DNA from: JAWXVE01 sp044425575
Lineage (GTDB): Bacteria > Bacillota > Clostridia > Lachnospirales > Lachnospiraceae
Assembly: GCA_044425575.1 (NCBI GenBank)
Contig: JAWXVE010000021.1
Span: 1 to 31,672 of the forward strand
DNA length: 31,672 bases
Reading direction: 5' to 3'
The notes under the pieces were generated by a model, which was not told the DNA's origin, searched no databases, and saw only the letters and a program-made list of their open reading frames with translations. Positions 8,185 to 15,529 of this stretch are shown here, piece after piece. The stretch's first letter is position 1. Every line of letters begins with the position of its first letter. Position numbers and translations under genes: made by a program.

Positions 8185-9141
8185 CTATTCAATTGCTACG
8201 TAATGATCTGGTACAGTAATACCAAGTTCTGCACAAATAGTCGCATTATATTTATTCACTACTTCAGGTGCAAATTCAATATCCATTGTAGAAATATCTG
8301 CTCCATTTACAAGTACTTCATATGCCATTTCTCCTGCTTTGTAACCAATATCATAATAATCAATGGCAAGAGTTGCTACTCCACATCCTGTACAAATTCC
8401 CTCTTCACCAGCTATAATTGGAATACCAGCTGGAAGACAAATATTGTTAATGATTTCTGTATTCGATGCTGCTGTATTATCAGTTGGAATATAGATTACT
8501 TCTACTTCTGTAGTAGCCGCTGTTACAATAGCTGCCAAGTCATTAGAATCAGCAAATGTATACATTTCTACATTGCATCCTAATGCTTCTAATTCACTTT
8601 GTACTACATTTGCTTGATATACTGAATTAGCCTCAGCGGAACAATAAAGTACACCTACATTCACAGCATCCGGGAATAACTCTACTAACATAGCAGCTTG
8701 TTCGCTAAGTGGAGCAAGGTCAGAAGTTCCCGAGATATTTTTACCTGTAGCACCTGACCAATCAGAAATATCTAGCGCACTTGCATAATCTGTAATGGAT
8801 GTTCCGAAAATCGGAATAGAATCAGTAGCAGCCGCAGCTGCTTGTAGTGAAGCTGTTCCATTTGTAAGCATAGCATCTACTCCATCTGATACAAATTGAT
8901 TGGCAATCGTAGCGCAATTAGCAGAATCTCCAGATGCATTTTGCACATCAAACACTACATTTTCTTCTCCCAACAAATCAACTAATGCATCTTGAAACCC
9001 TTGTGTAGAAGCATCTAATGCATCGTGTTGTACTAATTGGCTAATTCCAATTTGATACACATCTGAATCTGTACTGCTACTACATCCCATCACCCCCATT
9101 GCCATACTAGCAATTAAAATCATACTGATTAACTTTTTCAT
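8185..9141 (-). CDS. ABC substrate-binding lipoprotein (PF04392 family)
   Basis: The product is a 318-residue periplasmic-type binding lipoprotein with lipobox V-M-G-C (Cys20). The segments I-G-I-S-Q-L-V-Q-H-D-A-L-D, A-S-G-D, P-I-F-G-T-S-I-T-D and Y-Y-D-I-G-Y-K-A-G are hallmarks of the ABC_sub_bind family. I place the start at 9141: a purine-rich GGGAAG site precedes it and the signal peptide begins with M-K-K-L; the earlier ATG would add 12 charged residues before the signal. It is the first gene of the importer operon and stands behind an excellent promoter with an operator-like palindrome. The ligand is unknown: family members bind tryptophan, tyrosine or other small molecules, and no T-box is present to point to tryptophan. 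Confidence 0.88.
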   Translation of the reverse strand: MKKLISMILIASMAMGVMGCSSSTDSDVYQIGISQLVQHDALDASTQGFQDALVDLLGEENVVFDVQNASGDSANCATIANQFVSDGVDAMLTNGTASLQAAAAATDSIPIFGTSITDYASALDISDWSGATGKNISGTSDLAPLSEQAAMLVELFPDAVNVGVLYCSAEANSVYQANVVQSELEALGCNVEMYTFADSNDLAAIVTAATTEVEVIYIPTDNTAASNTEIINNICLPAGIPIIAGEEGICTGCGVATLAIDYYDIGYKAGEMAYEVLVNGADISTMDIEFAPEVVNKYNATICAELGITVPDHYVAIE

Positions 9142-9180
9142 ACTTTTCTTCCCTTTCTGTTTGCATTCGATCCGCAATAT

Positions 9181-9194
9181 TTTAACACGTTAAA
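9181..9194. promoter_or_regulatory. Operator-like palindrome downstream of the importer promoter
   Basis: TTTAAC-AC-GTTAAA is a perfect 6-2-6 inverted repeat. Read on the minus strand it lies about 15 to 28 bases past the -10 box, over the first transcribed bases, where a repressor would block the polymerase. AraC-type proteins usually bind direct repeats, so a second regulator is likely. Confidence 0.5.
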
Positions 9195-9209
9195 GCGTTC
9201 ATTCACCAA

Positions 9210-9238
9210 ATCATAGTACTTTTTCATTAATTTGTCAA
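9210..9238 (-). promoter_or_regulatory. Strong sigma-A promoter of the PF04392 importer operon
   Basis: On the minus strand a perfect TTGACA (9233-9238) and TATGAT (9210-9215) are spaced 17 bases apart. The start codon is about 70 bases further. It is divergent from the AraC gene. A direct repeat TAAATTT (9249-9255 and 9262-9268) lies just upstream and could be an activator site. Confidence 0.85.
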
Positions 9239-9307
9239 TTCATTTGCCTAAATTTATCGCTTAAATTTTCACACAATTCCAACATTTTCGCCAAGTAAAT
9301 TGTTTAG

Positions 9308-9335
9308 TTGTGTTTACAGAATATTCCAGTATAAT
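9308..9335 (+). promoter_or_regulatory. Promoter of the AraC-type regulator
   Basis: TTGTGT (9308-9313) and a perfect TATAAT (9330-9335) are separated by 16 bases, about 43 bases before the ATG at 9379. A GGAG site lies at 9367-9370. Confidence 0.6.
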
Positions 9336-9378
9336 AAAGGTATAAAATACTAATAAGCTAATAAATGGAGAAAACAAA

Positions 9379-10233
9379 ATGGAGAATCATTACATGAATT
9401 GCAACCACTTTAATTGGCAGAGTTCCACCGTACAACTTCTGTATGCTACGAAGCAACTTGCCCATGCTCAAAATAAGAAAACCCTCCACACACATTGTAA
9501 TCTAGAAATTTTCTACATTACAAAGGGTTCTGGAAATTTTCTAATTGAAAATCAAACTTTTGCTATGAAAAAAGGAGATTTTGTTATTCTAAATCCTCAT
9601 ACACTACACTCGGTACACTCTAGCTCCAAGAGGCCTTTTGAATATATTGCCATTGGCATTAGTAACCTTACTATTCAATTTGGTAAATCGGCTCATTATG
9701 CTTCCCCTCAATATTTAGTATGCAATAATTCAAATCATACAGCTGCATTTGAACCTTACTTAATTGCCTTACTGCAAGAACTAGAACACCAACACCATGA
9801 GTATGAAACAGCTTGTCACTGTATGATCCAGTTACTAATTGTTCATATTCAACGACAATTTCAAGCAACACTTGATTTTACCGACCAAAGTGCCATTCGA
9901 AAAGAGTGCCGTATGGTATATGAATATATTAACGAACATTTTACAGAACGTATTACACTAGAACAACTAGCTGATTATGTGTCTATGAATAAATTCTATA
10001 TTTCTCATGAGTTTAAGAAAAGTTATGGAATTTCACCTGTAAATTATCTGATTAAACGAAGAATTGAGGAGAGTAAGTCCCTACTTGCCAAAACAGATCA
10101 CTCTCTTGCTTCCATTGCATCATTACTTGGCTTTTCTTCTGCGTCTTACTTCTCGCAAATCTTTAAACGTGCAGAGAAAATGACTCCAAGTCAATACCGT
10201 ACACAAGCACGTAAGAAATCTTCTCTTTTATAA
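9379..10233 (+). CDS. AraC-family transcriptional regulator
   Basis: The 284-residue regulator has an N-terminal cupin sensing domain (about 25-110; H-T-H-C-N-L-E-I-F-Y-I-T-K-G-S-G) and a C-terminal pair of helix-turn-helix motifs (about 178-278) with the family signature ending in S-S-A-S-Y-F-S-Q-I-F-K-R and M-T-P-S-Q-Y-R. It is the only plus-strand gene in the window and is divergent from the PF04392 importer operon, sharing a 237-base regulatory gap. By position it probably controls that importer in response to the imported compound; that is inference. Histidine-rich stretches (Q-H-Q-H-H-E-Y near 137, and H-T-H) are present, but the cupin of this family commonly contains such residues. Confidence 0.9.
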   Translation: MENHYMNCNHFNWQSSTVQLLYATKQLAHAQNKKTLHTHCNLEIFYITKGSGNFLIENQTFAMKKGDFVILNPHTLHSVHSSSKRPFEYIAIGISNLTIQFGKSAHYASPQYLVCNNSNHTAAFEPYLIALLQELEHQHHEYETACHCMIQLLIVHIQRQFQATLDFTDQSAIRKECRMVYEYINEHFTERITLEQLADYVSMNKFYISHEFKKSYGISPVNYLIKRRIEESKSLLAKTDHSLASIASLLGFSSASYFSQIFKRAEKMTPSQYRTQARKKSSLL

Positions 10234-10282
10234 AACAAAGGAATAGGATAAGGCAAATTGCCTTATCCTATTCCTTTGTTTT
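10232..10282. terminator. Long bidirectional terminator
   Basis: Arms of 25 bases (10232-10256 and 10258-10282) are perfectly complementary around a single central base, starting inside the stop codon of the AraC gene. T-rich tails follow on both strands, so it can end both the AraC transcript and the convergent MetQ-like pseudogene transcript. Confidence 0.9.
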
Positions 10283-10293
10283 TCTGTATATTC

Positions 10294-10927
10294 TTAAAAA
10301 ACAGGCACAACTCCGCCTTCTAAGGCATAATTGCCATTCATACATACAACGTCAGCTTCTTCAATAGCATTTATAATCTCTTCTGCTTGCATAGCGCGAA
10401 ATTCTAATTCTAATGGATTCGTAATAATATCTTCGATTGTTGCAGTAATACCCGCTTCTGTTCGTACCGTAATCATACCACACGCTTCCAGTAACAGTAG
10501 TGCACGTGCAGCATTTGTTGTATCATCTGGAATAATCACAACCGCACCTTTTTCAATTTCTGCCAAGGAATTTACCTTTTCCGAGTAAATACCTAAGGGC
10601 TCAAAGTGAATGGATGCTGCACTAACAATGTCTGTATGCTTCTCTTGATTAAAAGAAACTAAATATGGGTAATGTTGAAAAAAAATTATCATCTAATTCC
10701 CCTTTTACCAAAGAAGTATTCGGTAAAACATAATCACTATAAATTCTAATATCGAGTTCATAACCCATTGCTTCTAACGGTTCTCTAGTCTGTTCTAAAA
10801 TTAATGCATGAGGTACTGCACTTGCACCAACTACAATAACATCATCTGGTGTTTTACTACAACCACTTAACATTCCTGCAATTAGAAGAATCAATGTTAC
10901 AATTCCACTTACACGCTTTATGTTCAT
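10294..10927 (-). pseudogene. Broken MetQ/NlpA-family methionine-binding lipoprotein
   Basis: The first part (ATG at 10927, AGAGG eight bases upstream) encodes a lipoprotein signal with L-S-G-C and V-I-V-V-G-A-S-A-V-P-H-A, then Y-V-L-P-N-T-S-L-V-K-G-E-L-D-D-N-F. It then loses frame in a run of eight T (minus strand, 10678-10685). With seven T it would continue F-Q-H-Y-P-Y-L-V-S-F-N, then the family segments H-F-E-P-L-G-I-Y and P-D-D-T-T-N-A-A-R-A-L-L-L-L. The protein goes from N-G-N-Y-A-L-E-G straight to G-V-V-P-V-F, the usual C-terminus, so about 50 to 60 residues of the second lobe are missing. Family members have about 270 residues; this one would have about 210. Two independent lesions argue for a true pseudogene. 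No ATPase or permease partner is nearby. Confidence 0.85.
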
Positions 10928-11009
10928 ATTCTTCGCCTCTCTTCTTATACGAATATATCTATCATACCACAACTACTCGGAATAATGAACTCATTTTCAA
11001 GGAGAAGTG

Positions 11010-11057
11010 TTAAAATATAATAAAAGAGAGTCCTAGAACAAATTATCCTAAGACTCT
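11010..11057 (-). terminator. Terminator downstream of the DUF805 pair
   Basis: AGAGTC (11027-11032) pairs with GACTCT (11052-11057), extended by TAG/CTA after one mismatch. On the minus strand a T-rich tail follows. It lies about 40 bases after the stop of the second DUF805 gene. Confidence 0.7.
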
Positions 11058-11094
11058 TCTTGCATGCATCCATATGTAACGATCAGGATAAAGA

Positions 11095-11454
11095 TTATAC
11101 AGTTGGTACTCCATTATCTGGTGCTGATGGCGTAACCAATAAAATAAAGAACCAAATGCTTCCAATACAAGGAATATAGGAGATAAAATACCACTTCCAA
11201 TTCTTACCTATATCATTGAGTCTACGCACCATTATGGATATAGTTGGAATTATAAGCCCAAGCACATAGAGTCCTCCAAAAATTTCAAATAGAGCAGTTG
11301 CCTCCGTCCCCAAATAACCACTCAATCCCCCATCAATACCAACAAGGGCATATAAAAGGATATTATTTGCTAGATATGGTATCCAGAATCCTTTTCTTGT
11401 TGTTCTGCCTTTAAAGTTCACATAGTTCTTCCAAAAAGCTATATACTCATTCAT
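11095..11454 (-). CDS. DUF805 membrane protein, copy 1
   Basis: The 119-residue protein carries the DUF805 pattern: Y-I-A-F-W-K-N-Y-V-N-F-K-G-R-T-T-R-K-G-F-W at the N-terminus, three or four hydrophobic helices, then V-R-R-L-N-D-I-G-K-N-W-K-W-Y and the conserved end A-P-D-N-G-V-P-T-V. It is a small integral membrane protein of unknown function, of normal length (family about 100-140). Its start has a GGAGG site. It lies 58 bases after the stop of a close paralogue, and the two plainly come from a tandem duplication. Confidence 0.85.
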   Translation of the reverse strand: MNEYIAFWKNYVNFKGRTTRKGFWIPYLANNILLYALVGIDGGLSGYLGTEATALFEIFGGLYVLGLIIPTISIMVRRLNDIGKNWKWYFISYIPCIGSIWFFILLVTPSAPDNGVPTV

Positions 11455-11512
11455 CTTTCACCCTCCTATGACTCTTCCTTCATATATCCATATGTAACGA
11501 TCAAGACAAAGA

Positions 11513-11842
11513 TTATACAGTTGGTACTCCATTATCTGGTGCAGATGGCTTAATACATAAGATTAATAACCAAATCGAACCAATACATGGTACAAATTGA
11601 ATGAAAATCCACTTCCAATCCTTACCCATGTCATTGAGTCTACGTACAAGAATTGCTAACATTGGAATCATAATGGCTGCTGAATAGATTCCTGTTAGGA
11701 AAGTCATGTCTAGGGCATAAGCAATAGTAATTACCACACTAGCAACGATAACATTTAGCAAATATGCCATCCAAAATCCCTTTCTTGTTGTTCTGTCACT
11801 AAAATTTACATAGTTTTTCCAAAATGCTACATACTCATTCAT
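11513..11842 (-). CDS. DUF805 membrane protein, copy 2
   Basis: This 109-residue paralogue of the next gene has the same Y-V-A-F-W-K-N-Y-V-N-F start, the R-T-T-R-K-G-F-W motif, hydrophobic helices, V-R-R-L-N-D-M-G-K-D-W-K-W and the same C-terminus A-P-D-N-G-V-P-T-V. The centre of the protein differs most from copy 1, so the two may have parted in the loop and helix region while the ends stayed alike. AGGAGG lies seven bases before the ATG. It is first in a two-gene unit with its own candidate promoter. Function is unknown. Confidence 0.85.
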   Translation of the reverse strand: MNEYVAFWKNYVNFSDRTTRKGFWMAYLLNVIVASVVITIAYALDMTFLTGIYSAAIMIPMLAILVRRLNDMGKDWKWIFIQFVPCIGSIWLLILCIKPSAPDNGVPTV

Positions 11843-11874
11843 TTTTCATCCTCCTAAGTGTTTTTTTGCTGTTT

Positions 11875-11904
11875 AAATATATCATATTCACACAAAAAAC
11901 ACAA
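11875..11904 (-). promoter_or_regulatory. Candidate promoter of the DUF805 pair
   Basis: On the minus strand TTGTGT (about 11899-11904) and TATATT (about 11875-11880) are spaced about 18 bases, some 33 bases before the start codon. It is moderately convincing in very AT-rich DNA. Confidence 0.4.
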
Positions 11905-11922
11905 GTTTTCTAAAAATTTTAT

Positions 11923-12882
11923 CTAATTTTCTTCTATTGCAAAAGTACCACCTGTAATGATTGGTTCCTCTGGTGCATTCATAGCTTCATCACCTGCTGA
12001 TATGGAAAATACGCCTTCTACAATTTGTATCAGACTACTTGACTGCAACCCGTCATCTTCTGCTACGATTTGGAACGTTCCTCCTGCTATATATAAGTAT
12101 CCTAAGGCACTATCCTCATCATGTTCACTTTGCATTCCATCACCCTTTGCATGGATGGAAATAGTTCCTCCCGCTATACGTATACTATCATTTGCTTCTA
12201 ACCCATGATTATCTGCTACAATTTCATAAGTACCACTTGTAAACACTAGATCATCTTTGGAGGTAATTCCATTACCATCTATGGATTCTACTACTAAAGT
12301 ACCGCCTCCATTTAAAGTAAGATCAGTTCGCGCAAATATGGTCGCATCTAGATTCACTTCTTCCGTATCAGAAAGAGCTAGTGTTGCTTGTAATATATTG
12401 TGTGAATTACTTTCTGTAGTAATAAACACTTTATCTGCTTCCACACAATAGATAACAGGTGAAGTATAATTAGTAATCGTTACATTATCTAACACTAATT
12501 GAACCTTATCTTCTGCATCAGCCTGAATGATAATCTGACCATTCTCTAAAGCTCCTTCTATATAGTAAGTTCCACCTTCTGTTATGGTAATGGTATCTCC
12601 ATGTACAATGACCACATCCGATTCCGCTATAGTGGCACCATTTCCAAGAGTAATCGTACTGTACTCGTCTGCAATACTTCCCACTTCATAGTCAGAAGTT
12701 GTAAATTGTTCATCAATGGTAATGACGGTAGTAGTCTCAACTTCCTCCGTATCGCCATTAGTATCCTCTGCACCCGATGACATGATAGTTTCCGTAGAAC
12801 TTATTGTTTCTGTTTGCATGGCACATCCCATGCTACTTCCAACAAGTACTATTAGCACAAACCAAATAAACATTTGTTTCAT
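11923..12882 (-). CDS. Cthe_2159-like beta-helix carbohydrate-binding lipoprotein
   Basis: The 319-residue product has lipobox S-M-G-C (Cys20) and an acidic, threonine-rich spacer to about residue 70. The rest is a repeating beta-helix: I-T-E-G-G-T-Y-Y-I-E-G near the start, then rungs built on G-G-T-x-x-I/V and D-G-x-x-S/A-x-D, such as D-G-N-G-I-T-S, N-H-G-L-E-A-N, G-D-G-M-Q-S and D-D-G-L-Q-S. This matches the PF14262 (Cthe_2159) group, whose founding member binds acidic plant polysaccharides and has calcium sites. It should sit on the cell surface. The ATG at 12882 is chosen because GGAGG lies nine bases before it; an earlier start would put 19 charged residues before the signal. It ends a five-gene operon and is shorter than many relatives, so a few rungs may be lost. 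Confidence 0.85.
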   Translation of the reverse strand: MKQMFIWFVLIVLVGSSMGCAMQTETISSTETIMSSGAEDTNGDTEEVETTTVITIDEQFTTSDYEVGSIADEYSTITLGNGATIAESDVVIVHGDTITITEGGTYYIEGALENGQIIIQADAEDKVQLVLDNVTITNYTSPVIYCVEADKVFITTESNSHNILQATLALSDTEEVNLDATIFARTDLTLNGGGTLVVESIDGNGITSKDDLVFTSGTYEIVADNHGLEANDSIRIAGGTISIHAKGDGMQSEHDEDSALGYLYIAGGTFQIVAEDDGLQSSSLIQIVEGVFSISAGDEAMNAPEEPIITGGTFAIEEN

Positions 12883-12904
12883 ATCAACATTCCTCCCTCG
12901 ATGC

Positions 12905-13597
12905 TTATAGTTCACTTCCATAATTAGACTGTCTCGCAATTACAATTTCTAAATTGCCATTTCGACATCGTAATTCATCTACTAATTTCTTCTCAACCTC
13001 TTCACTCTTTAAATTGATTTCATATGTAATCTTGAATAAACTTCCCATATTCGTTGTTTTTACACTATTTAACATATAATGAGATGTATATTGCTCAAAT
13101 AAATCATCAAAGATACCACCATAATCTAAATCCTCTGGAATGGTAATCGTTAATATTCTTTCCGTTAACTGCCCTTCTCCAAACTTACTCTTTGATAGAA
13201 CGAGAATACTCATACTCATTAGAACAGTAAAGAGTATGGCAAACCCAATATATCCTACTCCCATGGCAAGCCCTGCACCCATGGCAAGGAAAATCGAACC
13301 AATTTCCTTGGCCGTACCTGGAACAGAACGAAAACGAACTAAACTAAAGGTTCCTGCAACAGCAATTCCTGTTCCAATATTTCCATTTACAATCATAATA
13401 GCCATGGCTACAATAGCTGGTATAATGGCAAGAGTTACCACAAATCCTTTCGTATATCTTGTGTGGATGGTATAAGTAAATGAGATAAACAAACCCAATG
13501 CTACAGAAACTACCATACACAAGATAAAATCATACATCCCAATGACTGCGGCTGTTTCTGTAATGGTGGAGCTAGTAAAAAATTCTTCAAGCCACAT
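12905..13597 (-). CDS. DUF4956 membrane protein
   Basis: The 230-residue protein has four hydrophobic helices in its first 135 residues (about 23-45, 52-70, 75-92 and 105-132) and a soluble C-terminal domain of about 95 residues. The segment G-T-F-S-L-V-R-F-R-S-V-P-G-T-A-K-E-I is the family signature of DUF4956. The biochemical role is unknown. The gene overlaps the VTC-domain gene by 11 bases, a pairing found repeatedly in Firmicutes and Actinobacteria, so the two products very likely work together at the membrane. A GGAGG site lies seven bases before the ATG. The product could anchor or channel the product of the VTC domain, but this is inference. Confidence 0.88.
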   Translation of the reverse strand: MWLEEFFTSSTITETAAVIGMYDFILCMVVSVALGLFISFTYTIHTRYTKGFVVTLAIIPAIVAMAIMIVNGNIGTGIAVAGTFSLVRFRSVPGTAKEIGSIFLAMGAGLAMGVGYIGFAILFTVLMSMSILVLSKSKFGEGQLTERILTITIPEDLDYGGIFDDLFEQYTSHYMLNSVKTTNMGSLFKITYEINLKSEEVEKKLVDELRCRNGNLEIVIARQSNYGSEL

Positions 13598-14309
13598 GGT
13601 TACTTCCTCCTTTTTGTTGTGGTAACAGAATATTTAAATAAGCTGTTCCATACTTTGAAAATGACTTTTTGAAAATATGATGTTCACTAAAAAAGTGTAA
13701 GAGCCATTGGGGAATTCCCATTGCTGTTTTCACTTCTAACAAAATACTACCCTCTGGTAACACTTCAACTGCTTCCCTCTCATCACCTAATGTAATATGG
13801 GTTGCATTAATACGAATATTCTGATCAAATGTCATACGAAAATCGTGGTCTTCTATTCCGTAGTAAGCTTCTCGCTCATAATGCAAAGCAACGGCAGGCT
13901 TTAGAGTTTGGTAATAATGCATAAAATAGGATAATTCTTTGGCGATTTGATTATTGTCTTGTTCGATTTTGCCTTCTTCTAGAAAAGTTTCAACACCTAT
14001 TCCTTCTAATGGTAAACGACGCTTGTATACGACACCTTTATATTTCTTCTTCATTTCTACGTATGCTTTACTAGTATCCTTAAAATCTCCGTAACTCCTT
14101 ACACGTAATTTTTCTTTGTAGCAAGGTTTTTCAATAGATCTTCGAATCAATCTATAATCCGGCGTATCAAAATAAATATTACGAATGGTATGTTTCCCAT
14201 ATTCATCTAGCACCATATGTGCTTCCATAAGTTGCTTTAAGCCTTCATACTGTTCCCTTGTTAGTAAATACTTCAGTTCATATCGTTTAAATACCATTTG
14301 TGTTGTCAT
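13587..14309 (-). CDS. VTC-domain polyphosphate polymerase family protein
   Basis: The 240-residue protein has the tunnel-shaped VTC domain of the CYTH-like triphosphate superfamily. The catalytic basic residues are in place: Arg69 and Arg71 in K-L-R-V-R, Glu85 with Lys87-89 in Y-V-E-M-K-K-K, Lys96 in V-Y-K-R-R, Arg166, Glu192/Lys194 in L-L-E-V-K and Lys219 in F-S-K-Y-G-T-A-Y. In yeast Vtc4 the matching domain makes polyphosphate from ATP. Bacterial versions next to DUF4956 have not, to my knowledge, been fully characterised. There is no membrane segment of its own; it overlaps DUF4956 by 11 bases and follows the kinase gene by 14. Confidence 0.88.
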   Translation of the reverse strand: MTTQMVFKRYELKYLLTREQYEGLKQLMEAHMVLDEYGKHTIRNIYFDTPDYRLIRRSIEKPCYKEKLRVRSYGDFKDTSKAYVEMKKKYKGVVYKRRLPLEGIGVETFLEEGKIEQDNNQIAKELSYFMHYYQTLKPAVALHYEREAYYGIEDHDFRMTFDQNIRINATHITLGDEREAVEVLPEGSILLEVKTAMGIPQWLLHFFSEHHIFKKSFSKYGTAYLNILLPQQKGGSNHVA

Positions 14310-14323
14310 ACTATTCCACCTTT

Positions 14324-15529
14324 CTAGATTCGAATGGTAAATACCATATATGTTCCATCCTTACTCTCTGCATGAATATTACCTCCATGGTGTTTTACAA
14401 TTGCCTTTGCAATGGCTAACCCAACCCCAAATCCTCCCAGCTCGCTATTCCTAGAACCTTCCATACGATAAAATCGTTCCAATAATTCATCGTATCGCTT
14501 AATCTCTAAATCATCGCTTGGATTGGATACTTGTATCTTCACTTTCCCTAAGTGCTCCCTTACTTTTACGGAAACATTTGCTTGATTACTACTATACTTT
14601 AAAGCATTATTCATCAGAATCGAAATAAGCAATCGAATCTCTTGTTCATCTCCACGATAGGTAATGCGAGGGGTGATATCTTGTGAAATACTTCGTCCTG
14701 TGCTTTCTGCCAACACATGAAAGGTATCTACTTCTTCCGAAATCACATCTGATATAGGAAAATCAATCTTAACTCTATGTTTCTCCCCTTCTTCTAACTT
14801 GGACAAAGAGACTAGATAGTTAATCAATTCATTTAACCGAGTAATCTGATGGTGAATACTTTCACTCCACTGAGAAGTTTCATGTTCTAGTTCAATGACT
14901 TCTGTATTTGTTTTCATAATAGCAAGGGGCGTCTTTAGTTCATGTGTAATATTCGTAATAAATTGTTGTTGCCTACGATAGCTTTCTGCAATGGGAAACA
15001 CTGCTTTCTTGGATAGCCATACTAATAATACAAAGATACAAATAAGTGCTACAATAACAATCTGGATACTGGAACGCAAATACGCATGAAATAAAGATAG
15101 TTCTTCGCTACAATCAATAAAAATAAACAAAAGTCCATAATCTGTTTCTGTTATTTGATATTTGTAATTGCCTAGAAATCCATTGTCTCTACTTTCTAAG
15201 AGAGCTGTAGTAGCATACTCAACGGCTTGCTGTGTGCTAACTAATTGAATACTCCTTGTATCGGTACTAATTAATTGATTATTCCCATCAAGTCTAATAA
15301 TAAAATAGCGTGTTGCATAAGGCGTTTCTGCTGATAAATATCCCATGGGTTTATCAAAATCTTTTGGAAACATGCCATCGTTCTCGGCCATTATTCCAAT
15401 AATCTCATTGGCTCTTTCATCTACTTGTATATAGTTTACAACATTGATTACAATAGCAATAACCGCCAATACAAAAACTACCACGCCAAAAGAAATGCAT
15501 ATAAACTTTCTTCGTAATTCCTGCTCCAT
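14324..15529 (-). CDS. Sensor histidine kinase of the VTC/DUF4956 operon
   Basis: This 401-residue membrane kinase has TM1 at about 12-35, an extracellular region about 36-152, TM2 about 154-172, a HisKA domain with I-T-H-E-L-K-T-P (His196), and HATPase boxes N-N-A-L-K-Y (Asn308) and G-G-F-G-V-G-L-A-I-A-K. The usual DxGxG box reads V-S-N-P-S-D-D-L-E, a degenerate form common in some Firmicute kinases. No clear HAMP region separates TM2 from HisKA, so the signal may pass straight along the helix. Its start overlaps the last base of the response regulator stop (TAATG). It is joined to VTC, DUF4956 and the beta-helix lipoprotein in one operon. Confidence 0.92.
   Translation of the reverse strand: MEQELRRKFICISFGVVVFVLAVIAIVINVVNYIQVDERANEIIGIMAENDGMFPKDFDKPMGYLSAETPYATRYFIIRLDGNNQLISTDTRSIQLVSTQQAVEYATTALLESRDNGFLGNYKYQITETDYGLLFIFIDCSEELSLFHAYLRSSIQIVIVALICIFVLLVWLSKKAVFPIAESYRRQQQFITNITHELKTPLAIMKTNTEVIELEHETSQWSESIHHQITRLNELINYLVSLSKLEEGEKHRVKIDFPISDVISEEVDTFHVLAESTGRSISQDITPRITYRGDEQEIRLLISILMNNALKYSSNQANVSVKVREHLGKVKIQVSNPSDDLEIKRYDELLERFYRMEGSRNSELGGFGVGLAIAKAIVKHHGGNIHAESKDGTYMVFTIRI

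Larger units (their letters stand above)
11052..11842 (-). repeat. Tandem duplication of a DUF805 gene unit
   Basis: Two units repeat with a period of about 418 bases at the downstream end: 11052 onward and 11470 onward. The match includes non-coding DNA past the stop (CATATGTAACGATCA in both) and the shared 3-prime end of the genes, which differ at only a few bases over about 80. The upper parts have drifted, and copy 1 has ten extra codons. Confidence 0.8.

Noticed and set aside
6446..9141. Firm naming of the importer as trpXYZ
   Set aside because: The families match, but no T-box or trp linkage beyond distance in this window supports tryptophan as substrate.
10678..10685. Programmed frameshift in the MetQ-like gene
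   Set aside because: No stimulatory structure or upstream Shine-Dalgarno is visible, and the protein also lacks a large part of its second lobe.
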